This document shows, piece after piece, positions 33,570 through 45,461 of a stretch of DNA of 64,000 nucleotides; the first letter of the stretch is position 1; every line of letters starts with the position of its first letter. The position numbers were made by a program, and so were the translations under genes. The stretch comes from Harmonia axyridis (lineage: Eukaryota; Arthropoda; Insecta; Coleoptera; Coccinellidae): contig NC_059504.1 in the NCBI RefSeq assembly GCF_914767665.1, forward strand, positions 42,439,720 through 42,503,719, in the 5' to 3' direction. Below the pieces are notes generated by a model. The model made no database searches, was not told where the DNA came from, and was given only the letters and a program-made list of their open reading frames with translations.

Positions 33570-34484
33570 CATATAGTTTGCAGAGCTAACAGTGAATCGC
33601 TTTTTCCTGCTTGCATGAATTCCAGAGAAAAATCCTCTCATTCAATAACAACGCACATATGTTTCTCCATATTTCACTCAGTGAGGTAAAGCGAATTCAT
33701 AATCCGTTAGGAATAACGTATTGCATCGAAAAATTGTTGTCAATTACACGAGCATCACTATTCATCCGTTTACCTCTCATTAAATCAGCATTCCTCTGCG
33801 TTTGACATAACCTGGTTGAAAAAATTTGCATAAAACGAAAAGAGCGCTAATAAAATCCACTACGATAATGCAACTGGCGGATCCATAAACGGAATAGCAA
33901 TAAAACGGCCAATTATTGAATCTTGTTCATAGAATAATTGTGAGATATTTTCATGTCAATTCATTTCTTCATTCATTTATTCATCTACGTCTTTATTTAT
34001 TTATTATTTTGAAGATTCATATCATTACCTTCAATTATAGTTATTTCAATTCAATACTATTTGCTGCTGTTATATCTATAGATTTTGTAGTTTTATCTAT
34101 TCTCCTATAATTTTATCTTTATATGTGTTTCGTGTTTCCGCCTGTATTTTTTTTTTCTGTTTTCATGGAATGGCTAATGACCTTGCAGTCAATCTCAAGA
34201 GGTAATAAGGAAAATAGCTTCTTTGATGAAATGAATTTGTGTGAATGGTTTTTTTTTTTTGATTGAAAAAATTAAGTAACTTTTTGAATAAATTTTGGTA
34301 GTGGATGTGTAATTGAACAGCGTATTGTATATCCGGAAATATCAATAATAAAATGTGATCTGTCACTTCATTGATTCAATTTATTGAATGATTAATCTGA
34401 TTTGATTTCGTGCCAAATGGAAATATCATTGGAAATTAATCAGATCATTCAATAAAAAATCCAATCAATCTGTTATTCCATATA
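33570..34484 (+). repeat. Array unit 5
   Basis: 915 bp; near-identical to unit 4 in the core and most of the linker. The end of the linker (from about 34275) switches to the unit 2/3 variant (TTTTTGAATAAATTTTGGTA). Confidence 0.95.
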
Positions 34485-35417
34485 CATATAGTTTGCAGAG
34501 CTAACAGTGAATCGCTTTTTCCTGCTTGCATGAATTCCAGAGAAAAATCCTCTCATTCAATAACAGCGCACATATGTTTCTCCATATTTCACTCAGTGAG
34601 GTAAAGCGAATTCATAATCCGTTAGGAATAACGTATCGCATCGAAAAATTGTTGTCAATTACACGAGCATCGCTAGCCATCCGTTTACCTCTTATTAAAT
34701 CAGCATTCCTCTACGTTTGACATAACCTGGTTGGAAAAATTTGCATAGAACGAAAAGAGCGCTAATAAAATCCACTACGATAATGCAACTGGCGGATCCA
34801 TAAACGAAATAGCAATAAATCGGCCCATTATTGAATCTTGTTTATACAATGTTCGTGTAATATCTTCATATCAATTCATTTCTTTATTCATTCATTTTTC
34901 TTCTTTTTTATTTATTCATTATTTTGGAGATTCATATCATTACCTTTTATTAAAGTTATTTCTATTCAATACTATTTGTTGCAGTTATATTTATAGATTT
35001 TGTAGTTTTATCTATAATCTGTAATTTTATTCATATTGGTATTGTTTTATTTATGTTTTTGTGTTTCCGCCCATATTTCTATTTTTTCTGTTTTTCTGGA
35101 ATGGCTAATGCCCTTAGCAGTCAATCTCATGGAGTAATGAGGAAAATAGCTTTTTTGACGAAATTAATTTGTGTGAATTTTTTTTATTGATCTGATCTGA
35201 AAGCTTAAGTAACTTCATAAATATATTTTGGTAGTGGATGTGTAATTAAACAGAGTACTTCATATCCGAAAATATCAATAATTAAATGTGATAAGCCACT
35301 TAATTGATTCAATTTTTTGATTAATTAATCTGATTTGATATCGTGCCAAATGAAAATAACGTTGGAACTTAATCAGATCATTCAATGAAATATCCAATCA
35401 AGCTATAATTCCATATA
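34485..35417 (+). repeat. Array unit 6
   Basis: 933 bp. The core resembles units 4-5; the linker resembles the outer units. Confidence 0.9.
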
Positions 35418-36289
35418 CATATAGTTTGCAGAGCTCTTTCCTGCATGCATTAATCCCAGAAAAAAACCATCCCATTCAATAACAGCACACACTTTTCTCC
35501 ATATTTCACTCAGCGAGGAAAAGCGAATTCATAATCCGTTAGGAATAACGTATTGCATCAAAAAATTGTTGTCAATTACACGAGCATTACAAATCATCCT
35601 TTTACCTCTCATTAAATCAGCATTCCTCAGCGTTTGACATAACCTGGTTGAAAAAATCTGCATAAAACGAAAAAGCGCTAATGAAATCCACTACGATAAT
35701 GCAAATGGCGGATCCATAAACGGAATAGGAATGAATCTCCACATTATTGAATATTTTTCTTTATTCATATGTTCATCAACTTCTTTATCTATTTATTATT
35801 TCAGAGATTCATATCATCACGTTTTATCAAAGTTATTTCAATTCAATACTTTTTGCAGTAGTTATATTTATTGATATTATAGTTTTATCTATACTCCTAT
35901 AATTTTATCCATATTGTATTGTTTTATTTGTGTTTTCGCCTGTATTTCTATTTTTTCTGAATTTCTTGAATGGATAATGACCTTAGCAGTCAATGTCAAG
36001 AAATAATCAAAAAAATAGCATACTTTTGAAATGTATTCATGTGAACTGTTCCTTTTTATCGATTTGAAAGCTTGAGTAAGTTTATGAATAAATTTTGGAA
36101 GTTAATGTGCAATTGAACAGCATATTGTATCTTCAAACATATCAAAACGTTAGCTGCTACTTCATTGATTTAATTTTTCGATTTATTAATCTGATTTGTT
36201 TTTCCACTGAAATTTTAGAGCCAAATGGAAATATCGTTGGAAATTAATCAGATCAAACAATAAAATATCCAATCAATCTGTTATTCCAT
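35418..36289 (+). repeat. Array unit 7
   Basis: 872 bp, with more substitutions and small deletions in both core and linker. Confidence 0.85.
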
Positions 36290-36919
36290 ATATATAGTTT
36301 GCAGAGCTCACAGTGAATGGCTATTTCCTGCTTGCATAAATCCCAGAAAAAATCATCTCATTCAATAACAGCGCACATGTTCCTCCATATTTCACTCAGT
36401 GAGGAAAAGCGAATTCATAATCCGTTAGGAATAACGTATTGCATCGAAAAATTGTTGTCAATTACACGAGCATCGCTAGCCATCCGTTTACCTCTTATTA
36501 AATCAGAATTCCTCTGCGTTTGACATAACCTGGTTGAAAAAATTTGCATAAAACGAAAAGAGCGCTAATAAAAATCCACACCGACAATGCAACTAGCGGA
36601 TCATTATTGAATCTTGTTTATACAATATTCGTGTTATATTTTTATATCAATTCATTTCTTTATTCATTCATTTCTTTACTTCTCTATTTATTTATTATTT
36701 TGGAGATTCATATCATTACCTTTTATCAAAGTTATTTCAATTCAATACTATTTGTTGCAGTATGTCCGAAAATATCAATAATAAAATGTGATAAGCCACT
36801 TCATTGAATAAATTTTTTGATTCATTAATCTGATTTGTTTTCTTACCAAATGGAAATATCGTTGGAAATTAATCAGATCATTCAATAAAATATCCAATCA
36901 ATCTGAAATTCCATATACA

Positions 36920-37779
36920 TGTAGGCTTGGTTAATCGATCGTCTAGAGGTATGATTCGATTACCTGGCCTTTCGTCTTCTTCTCCGTGACTTTGTTCGGG
37001 TTTGTAATAATTAAACTCTATTTAATTATTTACATATATTTACAAAGCCACAATTACAGTACAAACACAGTTTTGAGAAGATACTAATTACGTCTTAATT
37101 ACAAGTTTCTCACTACGGTACTGAATTTCGTCTTTAACTCATTTGTTGATTACTCGAAACGTCTTCGTTTATCACGTCTTCGTCGTACTTCAAGTTTTCA
37201 GTCGTCTCGTCTCTAACTCGTTCCTGACTCGTCTTAATCTAGCCCGCGAACTGTCTTTTCGTCTTACGTCTTAAGTTGACCGACCGAACTTGACTCGTCT
37301 TAGACTTGCTTTGAACTGACTCTCGACTCGAACTTACTTCGTCCCCTGACCGCAACTTAACCCGTCCACTCGGAATATCCTTCCCTCCTTCCGGCTTGAC
37401 CACACCCTTAGGGAAAGTACCATTCCCTAGTCCAATAAGAATTTTGCCGTACCGCCCACAAAGTTCTTCGCGGATTCCTGGAAATCGAATATTCTCGAAG
37501 GACTATTACCTGATACACAGATGTGACACATCTGGTACAACCGTCTTGTTCTCGAACTTTCCCAACCCCAGTAAGTCTCTTAAGATTTACAACCGACATT
37601 ATACATCTTCGACACCCCGAAGAATTACACATCCTTTTTAAATTATATGTACAATAACAATTCGTTCCCTGTAAATTCATTGCAACTGTCATGCCCTCGA
37701 CACTTGAAAAAACTAATAGGCCTCCAAGCATCCGGTTGACCATCTCATTATTTACAGGGAACAATAACTGGATCCTACA
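36920..37779 (-). mobile_element. Solo LTR, copy 5 (860 bp), in the array
   Basis: TGTAGG...CCTACA flanked by TACA at 36916-36919 and 37780-37783. The uninterrupted target, CCATATACATATAG, is present at the same place in sister units, so the insertion and its 4-bp duplication are proven within the window. Confidence 0.95.
37408..37743 (-). CDS. Shared 111-codon reading frame inside the LTR, copy 5
   Basis: Same start (MVNRML), stop (EWYFP and stop) and length as the frames at 5905-6240 and 55749-56084. All cysteines of the middle part (NCYCTYNLKRMCN, SGCRRCIM, DGCTRCV) are kept. The frame stays open upstream of the ATG. The function is unknown and it may be non-coding. Confidence 0.3.
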   Translation of the reverse strand: MVNRMLGGLLVFSSVEGMTVAMNLQGTNCYCTYNLKRMCNSSGCRRCIMSVVNLKRLTGVGKVREQDGCTRCVTSVYQVIVLREYSISRNPRRTLWAVRQNSYWTREWYFP

Positions 37780-37782
37780 TAC

Positions 37783-38503
37783 ATATAGTTTGCAGAGCTT
37801 ACAGTGAATGGATATTTCCTGCATCCATAAATTCCAGAAAAAAAGCATCCCAATCAATAACAGCGCACATATGTTTCTCCATATTTCACTCAGTGAGGAA
37901 AAGTGAATTCATAATCCTTTAGGAATAACGTATTGCATCGGAAAATTGTTGTCAATTACACGAGCATCGCTAGCCATCAGTTTACCTCTTATTAAATCAG
38001 CATTCCTCTGCGTTTGACATAACCTGGGTTGAAAAACTTTGCATAAAAGAGCGCTAATAAAAATCCACTACGATAATGCAACTGGCGGATCCATAAACGG
38101 AATAAATCGGCCCATTACTGAATCTTATTCATTCAATATTCGTCTAATATTTTCATGTTAATCTATTTGTTGTGTTCATTCATTCATCTAATTCTTCATT
38201 TATTCATTATTTTAGAAATTTATATCGTTACCTTCTATTAAATTATTTCAGTACAATGCTATTTGCTACTGTCTCTTTCTGATTGAAATGAAAGCTTAAG
38301 TAAATTTATAAATAAATTTTGGTAGTGGATGTGTAACAGCGTATCGTATATCCGAAAATATCAATAATAAAATGTGATCTGCCACTTCATTGATTCAATT
38401 TTTTAATTGATTAATCTGATTTGATTTCGTGCCAAATGGAAATATCATTGGAAATTATTCAGATCATGCATTAAAATATCCGATCAATCTGTTATTCCAT
38501 ATA
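37783..38503 (+). repeat. Array unit 9 (721 bp)
   Basis: Core intact; linker shorter than in units 3-6. Confidence 0.85.
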
Positions 38504-39363
38504 CATATAGTTTGCAGAGCTGACAGTGAATCGCTTTTTCCTGCATGCATAAATTCCAGAGAAAAATCCTCTCATTCAATAACAACGCACATATGTTTCT
38601 CCATATTTCACTCAGTGAGGAAAAGCGAATTCATAATCCGTTAGGAATAACGTATTGCATCGGAAAATTGTTGTCAATTACACGAGCATCACTAAAGTCA
38701 TCCGTTTACCTCTTATTAAATCAGCATTCCTCTGCGTTTGACATAACCTGGTTGAAAAAATTTGCATAAAACGAAAAGAGCGCTAATAAAATCCACTACT
38801 ATAATGCAACTGGCGGATCCATAAACGGAATAGCAATGAATCTTCACATTATTGAATCCTGTTCTTTATTCATATGTTCATCAACTTCTTTATCTATTTA
38901 TAATTTTAGAGATTCATATCATCACGTTTCATCAAAGTTATTTCAATTCAATACTTTTGCAGCAGTTATATCTATTGATATTGTAGTTTTATCTATACTC
39001 CTATAATTTTATCCATATTGTATTATTCATTTGTGTTTTCGCCTGTATTTCTATTCTTTCTGAATTTCTCGAATAGCTAATGACCTTAGCAGTCAATGTC
39101 AAGAAATAATTAAAAAAATAGTGTGAACTGTTTCCTTTTTATAGATTTGAAAGCTTAAGTAACTTTATGAATAAATTTTGGAAGTGAATGTGCAATTGAA
39201 CAGCATATTGTATCTCCAAACATATCAAAACGTTAGCTGCTACTTCATTGATTTAATTTTTCGATTGATTAATCTGATTTGTTTCTCCACTGAAATTTTA
39301 GAGCCAAATGGAAATATCGTTGGGAATTAATCAGATCAAACAATAAATCTGTAATTCCTTATA
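38504..39363 (+). repeat. Array unit 10 (860 bp)
   Basis: Core intact, with a small insertion (CACTAAAGTCATCCG). The linker resembles that of unit 7. Confidence 0.85.
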
Positions 39364-39690
39364 CATATAGTTTGCAGAGCTCACAGTGAATGTCTATTTC
39401 CTGCTTGCATAAATTCCAGAAAAAAATCATCCCATTCAATAGCAGCACATATGTTTCTCCATATTTCACTCAGTGAGGAAAAGCGAATTCATAATCCGTT
39501 AGGAATAACGTATTGCATCGGAAAATTGTTGTCAATTACACGAGCATCGCTAGCCATCCGTTTACCTCTTATTAAATCAGCATTCCTCTGCGTTTGACAT
39601 AACCTGGTTGAAAAAATTTGCATAAAACGAAAAGAGCGCTAATAAAAATCCACTACGACAATGCAACTCGCGGATCCATGAAGCGGAAAA
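39364..39690 (+). repeat. Array unit 11, core only
   Basis: 327 bp. The array stops just after the core (GCGGATCCATGAAGCGG), without a linker. Confidence 0.85.
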
Positions 39691-40601
39691 GCCCTAAATC
39701 GGCACATTTTCCGACCGTTGGAACGGCGGAATCAACCGAAATTGCATTTTCTACATTTTTTCCACTTGTACACGCACGTTCGCGATGTATTTCTGGATTA
39801 TACTGGCTTTTTGAGACCCTTTATTTGCGGATTCGATTCACACATTCAGCGGGCGCTTCTGTTCGTTGAAATATTTCATGGCCTACTCGTCAGGATCACA
39901 AGATATATTCCTACTTGTTCGAACCCTCATTTTTCAAGGCGGGGGAAAATTAAAATTTCCCTGAAATAGTCTGCTAGGCCGAAAGTAATCGGAACTTTTC
40001 TGTTCTGTGCGTTGAAGAGATTGATTCAGGGAACAATTCAATGGTTTATTTCATAATATATTAAGAAAACGCAACTTTTATTGTTGGGATATTTAGTAGC
40101 TGAATTCTTTTGTTACAAATCGAATATTGACAAACCCTATACTTTTATAGTTTCACCTAGAAACCTATGAAGAGTCATTTAATTTATACACATATTTTTC
40201 ATCGTAAAAGCAGCGTTTACATTAGCGATACTTTCTTTTTGGATCATCCCTCGAGGAACTATGGAGACCACGTTTATATTAAGCGTATCTCGAAAAGCAA
40301 AATCCTACTCAGGGGTGGAGAAACCTTCACACTAGCGCAGTTCCCTCGCTAGGAACTTGCGCCTAGTCTGAAAGCAACTTTATAGTTAATGACCAAAAAC
40401 CAATACTGAAAAATAATGATTAAATATTTATAAATTAAACAAAATACATCTAACGTCAATGAAATCGACGATCTCAAATCCATTGAATTTGGATCTTCTT
40501 GTTGTTATTCTACAATCTACAAAAGATACTGATATTTCAGATTACATTTCGTACCTATATCTCTGAAATCATTGAGCTGATATTTCCATTAAAGAGACTT
40601 A
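39691..40601. other. Repeat-poor stretch, no gene recognised
   Basis: 39700-39960 has balanced composition and overlapping open frames of up to 83 codons, without a recognisable domain. The rest is AT-rich. Confidence 0.45.
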
Positions 40602-40755
40602 CACTCAGTTGCAGGAACATTCATTGACATTTAAAGACGCATTAAAATTGTATTCCTCTATTAAACGCTGCAGGTAGACAATGAGAGCAGTCTATTGGAG
40701 GATTGAAATTTTAATGAAGGCATTAAATTTTAATGAACGTTCCTGCAACTGGGTG
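40602..40755. mobile_element. Small MITE, 154 bp
   Basis: Left end CACTCAGTTGCAGGAACATT; the right end, reverse-complemented, is CACCCAGTTGCAGGAACGTT. The 24-bp inverted repeats differ at two positions. The interior is AT-rich with TTTTAATGAAGGCATTAAA. Target duplication unclear. Confidence 0.7.
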
Positions 40756-40960
40756 ATTCAGGACAAATACCTAAATCACCTGAGAATTTTAAATGGAGAG
40801 GTATTTCCTTTTTAAATGTCTCTTGTTCATAGCCTGACAGTTCATTTTAATTATTCTTGAATTCTTAGGATTTATTTATCATTTGAAATCAAATTTAGCA
40901 TTTGAAGTAAAATTGGTAAAATTATTACACCCTAGAAATACCTACCAATTTTAATGTACA

Positions 40961-42462
40961 GGCTTCTCCAATAAGATTCATTTTGAATAACATCAAATCT
41001 GGGCAGAAGTCACTTTTGAAGCTCTCATCTTTTGAAATTTGACAATCACTAAATATTCAACGCTTCAACAATGCACTGACATTCACTACAAGAACAGAAA
41101 TTCGAAAAACTTTTTTTAAGACAACGTTTACTCATCTGTAATATAAAAAAGAAAGGTTTGATAACGAAGTTTGAACCAAAAATTACTCGAAATGATACCA
41201 TTTTTTTGATTCGATTGTTCCTAACTTGTAGGTATGAAGAAAATGAGAGAATTAAGAATAAAATATCCTATATATGGGCCTGCAAATGCTTTATTTTCGA
41301 GATACAGGTTGTTCCTTGTAGTCCTACTTTTTGTGATGCATACAACAGTTTATCAAATCTTTTTTGATCTTCTCTACAGATTGGGTGAATAAGTTCCAAA
41401 ACTTCTAATTGATTATATTTATTCATCACAGCTCATTGAATCTTATGATAATTTAATTTTTCCTGAGGATCACTGAAGAATTGTTTGACAAGAACCGAAG
41501 AACCGACAAGAAACCATAAAGTGTAGTACTGGACCTTAGTTTTATTTTACATTTTTCTATACTACCAGTGGTTCAAAAGAAAGTTCTGGTGGAAAGAAGC
41601 GGATACTCTACCAGAAAATATATCACCCAGTAGATTTGCATTCAAAATTAGCATATCACATAATGAACAATTTAAATTGGAATATCTATGCCAAATTTAA
41701 GTTAAATATCTTGTGACGGGAAGGTGCTATGAGAAAAAAGCTTGAACTTCAACATTTGTATCTCGAAAACATATCGTTTCCGCGGACCCATGTTATAGGA
41801 CTTTATTTATCAAAATGATCCTAGGAATCTGTCATTTTCGTTTGTACCTTCAATTTAGGAACACCAGGTATAGTCAAATCTTCATAAATTAATTTGCAAT
41901 GGAACACAATTAATTTTAAATCACAGCACAGACAATTTTTCGATGCGAATAACTCAGTTCAGTTCTTCGATAACTGCAGTATTAAAATTTTGTGAGGAAA
42001 ATTATATAAAAAGACGAAAACAACGAGTAAGTGTATACAGATGACTTATGCAAAAATCTTAGATTGCAAAACAAGGGGGATGCCGACAAAACGGGTAGAT
42101 AAAGGAAAATAATAAACCTCGGACATAGACGTGCACGTAGTGCAATAAAAATTATCATGTTGAAAGGGATAATGAACTCAAATACCGTTTTTTTGCTACC
42201 GTGTCGATTCAAAAGAAAGTAAAAATATTATTGGTTCATTTCATGGAAGAGTTTTGGTTCTTCGTCTTTGAGAGAATTCAGGAATTTAATTTTTTGGAAA
42301 TCTTTGAGGGGGTAATTACCTCCCCCATTCTACGCCCTTGGCCATTTGGCTGATATCGTTCAACATCGTTAATAGCATACCTTCCCCCCAAAATGAAGAA
42401 ACATCCTTAGATTTCTCTTAGTTTTTTTCAATATCAAAATGATATATCTTATTAGAAAACCC
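40961..42462 (+). mobile_element. Decayed family C transposon, copy 1, split by a family F element
   Basis: The left end GGCTTCTCCAATAAGATTC and the right end, reverse-complemented, GGGTTTTCTAATAAGATA match the shared TIR (consensus GGGTTTTCCAATAAGAG). Only the last coding remnant is visible, around GGCCATTTGGCTGATATCG at 42341, which matches 45336. The interior holds the family F element at 41205-41868. Confidence 0.55.
41205..41868 (-). mobile_element. Family F non-autonomous element, copy 2
   Basis: The right end is ACCTTCAATTTAGGAACACC. The interior mirrors the copies at 24091 and 46455, including TTTCGAGATACAGGTTGTT at the left and AGCTTGAACTTCAACATTTG at the right. The left boundary is uncertain. 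Confidence 0.5.
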
Positions 42463-43234
42463 TTAACTAATGCAATTTCTCTATTCGTTATCGTAGCCTG
42501 CGTGAAATGCTCATCATTTTTTCGGGCAATCAAATCAGGAAAATTCATAGCAGGCACTGAGATTCGCATCATTCATTCAAAACGCCCTGACAAGGTTTCC
42601 ACCAAATCCAACATTCGGATAATTAATAACTTCTGCGAAGGCCATCCGAAAGTGATATTTCATCGACGAGTCACCCCTAAGAGCTGGGCCGATCTGAAAT
42701 TATTCAACTGTGTTCGCCCCAACTGTTACATTTGAGTTTACGGTTTTCCTTCTGGCTCGAATAGAGTTTTAGAGGCCATAAGGCTCTGAAGCATTCGCTG
42801 TAAATAATCAATCAATGGTGGATATATTAGATGTATCGAATGGGCGCCTGATCCCGGTTTGCGGTTTCATTTCCCCTTCATAACGGAAATGGATCCCGTG
42901 TACATCATAAAACGGATAGAACTGTAAAATTCTATGGTTCGGTGCGTGCGCGCGTCAAACTATAGAATTGAATTACTGCTCGAATGAGAATCGGTACTTA
43001 CAGTATTATTGGTTGAATACGACCTGACATTTATTGTTGACTAAAATAGTCGACGAAGCGAATGGGGATAATATACATGCATGTCCTGGTGTTTTAAATG
43101 AACATAGATTTTATTCGTGCTTTACAGAGACATTTACACTTTCCAGATAGCTTCTCTATTCGTGATTCCGTTTGAGTGTTAGCATCCGCCAGTTCAATAT
43201 TCGATAACATAAATAATTTAATATGGATACAAAA
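42463..43234. other. Repeat-poor stretch, more balanced composition
   Basis: An open frame runs 42439-42735 on the plus strand (98 codons, including AGTEIRIIHSKRPDKVSTKS), without a recognisable domain. The next 400 bp contain TAATCAATCAATGG and look like unique noncoding DNA. Confidence 0.4.
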
Positions 43235-43830
43235 CAGTGGCGGTCAGTCCTATGAGTCAGGTGAGGCAAGGTCTCACCAAATACTGTATTAATTACTCGT
43301 ATTAATCGAATATTTCATTAATCGATTTCAATCTCAATTTCACATCATTCGATACGTTCCATATTATCCATCTCAATCTCACGATTCTTGTATACCCATC
43401 TCTCTTCCTCTTTAAAGAGTAAACGGTCTGCGGCATGCCTAACGCGCTTCCTTGTCTACGGTTTATCTACATCGACGCGGTGAGAAATCCACAATATTCC
43501 TACACCTTTGAAGGCGGCTTTTAAAAACAGATTTGAGGCATGCCGATGTTGCAGGGTGAACTGCAATTATTCTGCACTATTCGGAAAGTGGAAAATCGGG
43601 TTAGTTTTCGCTTTGTTGTGATTTGCTGTGTCTCGACTGTCTCGAGTATGTTTGTGTACGTGTTAGTGTAAACTTTTTTCGATAAGATTTTTCATTTTGT
43701 TAATCGACTTAATTACTAACAGAAGGCGAAATGGATTTAGCGGGACCGAGTGGCCATTCCTATGAGGATAGATTATTCCTATTAGTATCTAGTAATGCGA
43801 CCTGGTCAAGATCTAACTGAATGTCTTGTG
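43235..43830 (+). mobile_element. Possible 5' end of a hAT-like element
   Basis: CAGTGGCGGTCAGTCC at 43235 resembles the CAGNGGCGG termini of hAT-type elements. About 500 bp later a frame starts MDLAGPSGHSYEDRLFLLVS at 43731 and stops after 30 codons. No transposase domain or right end is present. Confidence 0.35.
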
Positions 43831-44232
43831 ATCATGGTTGATATCGTAAAATCAAATCGTGGGTTTCAAAATACATGGTATGAAAAGTACGACTGGCCTA
43901 CTAGCAGTATAATTTTTGAATGAAATATTTTGTTGGCCGTGCATTTGCAATGATATTAACAGTAGATCTGTAGATCTGTTTTTCCTGGTACATCTTGAAC
44001 CATACAAAATGAATAAATCTATTCGGTTGCTTTTGTTGTGAATGAAAAATTGATGAAATCTTCAAATCTTTTTTTCCTAAAAAGTTGTTGGAACAACATA
44101 AGCTACCATTTTCTGTTAGGTAATGAATGACCAAGTTGTTGAGCGATTAATGTGATTTTATGATGTACGTTTTGAGCGTTTTGCTGAAGATTTATTTCAA
44201 TTCTTATTAATTACAATAATAATAATGTTCTC

Positions 44233-45461
44233 TGTAGTTTCCAATGAAAGGTTTTATATTGAATAGCCAGCTATCTGTGCAGTTGTCTTTTTTTAAGATT
44301 ACATAGTTAAAAATTCGACAAGTAACAACAATAACGCAATAAAGTTGTTGAAATTCAATACAAAAATGGTGAAAATTTTTCAGATACAGTTCGCAAAACT
44401 AAAGCAATTGTGGGTAATAAAGCACCTTCTCGACGCGCATTAGTCGAACTGGTGAAAAAATTTGAGCTGTTAAGACAACTGAGTGATATGAAGAAACAAA
44501 ACCGTATGCGTCGCTCAAGAATAACTAGAAATATTGCTGCTGTAGCTCTTAGTTTTGACGGAAACACAGTTCTTTAGACTCCCTATAAATCTTGGGAGTT
44601 AGGCATTCCTGGAACGACATAACACCGTATTTTGTATACAGACTTAGAAAATGAGGGGTTTTAAAATTTAGTTAACACAAGAACTCTAGCCAGTCGATTA
44701 CCAACATCATCGTATATTCGCTGAATGTGTCCTTGAAATGCTTCAAAATGATCCGTATTTTCATCAAAAAATAATCTTCAGTGATGAGGCCCATTTTCAC
44801 TACAGAGAACGCTGACTACGTTACTATGCACAATTATTGCCGCATTTGGGACTAGAAGAATCCAAAAATTATTGTTGAAAACCCTCTGCATCCTCAAGGT
44901 GTCACTGTTTGGTGCGTTTTTTGGTCTATTGGTATGATTCTAAAATGAGACTGCCCAACTATTTCAGTGAGAGGATTGCGCTAACGAACGATCTTTAATG
45001 ATTTTTTTATGGAAATGGGGATATTTCTGCGACATTCAACAAGATGAAATTACGTGTTACACAAGCAAAGGAACAATAGCAATTCCGCAAGAAAATGTTC
45101 TGGTCGTGTTTCTCGAAGAGGTGATTACAATTGGCCACCGAGATCTTGTGATCAAACACCTGTAGTTTTTTTTTCTTTGGGGTCATGTGAAAGATAAAGT
45201 CTATGCCAATGCTCCAAAATCGATTCAAGAACTTGGAAATGAAATGCGTGAAGTTATCAAGGACAACAAATGTGCAAATTGGCCGTGGAAAATTTCATGG
45301 AAAGGATATGGTGCTGCAATCCTAGCCGTGGCTTCCATTTGGCTGATATCGTTTCCGATCGTTAATGTCATACCTTCCTCTTTACAATAATAGAGTCATT
45401 AATTTCTCTTGAAATATACTCTTTTTTTAATATCAAAATGAAAACTATTATTGAAAAACCC
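44233..45461 (+). mobile_element. Decayed family C transposon, copy 2
   Basis: Ends: TTTCCAATGAAAGG at the left and AAAACTATTATTGAAAAACCC at the right, degraded versions of the shared TIR. Plus-strand coding remnants in order: NGENFSDTVRKTKA-like N-terminus, then RIFAECVLEMLQNDPYFHQK, IIFSDEAHFHYRER (first catalytic block intact), HPQGVTVWCVFW-like, and VKDKVYANAPKSIQELGNEM. Stops and frame changes are frequent. The end resembles DD41D transposases, so I place it as a distant relative of the elements at 937 and 20532. Confidence 0.7.

Larger units (their letters stand above)
36290..37782 (+). repeat. Array unit 8, shortened, holds the solo LTR
   Basis: 1493 bp; about 630 bp after removing the LTR at 36920-37779 and its target duplication. 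Part of the linker is missing between about 36755 and 36765. Confidence 0.85.
29275..39690 (+). repeat. Tandem array of 11 units, about 0.9 kb each
   Basis: The landmark CACATATGTTTCTCC (or a close variant), followed by a block through GGAATAACGTATTGCATCG to CAACTGGCGGATCCATAAACG, recurs 11 times in the same orientation. Units 3-6 are spaced almost exactly 915 bp and are nearly identical. The outer units are more diverged and vary in length. A core of about 330 bp, from ATATAGTTTGCAGAGC to GGCGGATCCATAAACGG, is much better conserved than the AT-rich linker. Frames of 64-70 codons in the core are broken by one-base indels in some units, so it does not look protein-coding. Two transposon insertions interrupt the array. 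Confidence 0.95.

Noticed and set aside
29480..39600. Frames of 64-88 codons recurring in every array unit (for example 32696-32890, 33611-33805, 32086-32280)
   Set aside because: They recur only because the DNA repeats. Units 1, 7, 8 and 10 carry indels not divisible by three inside the frame.
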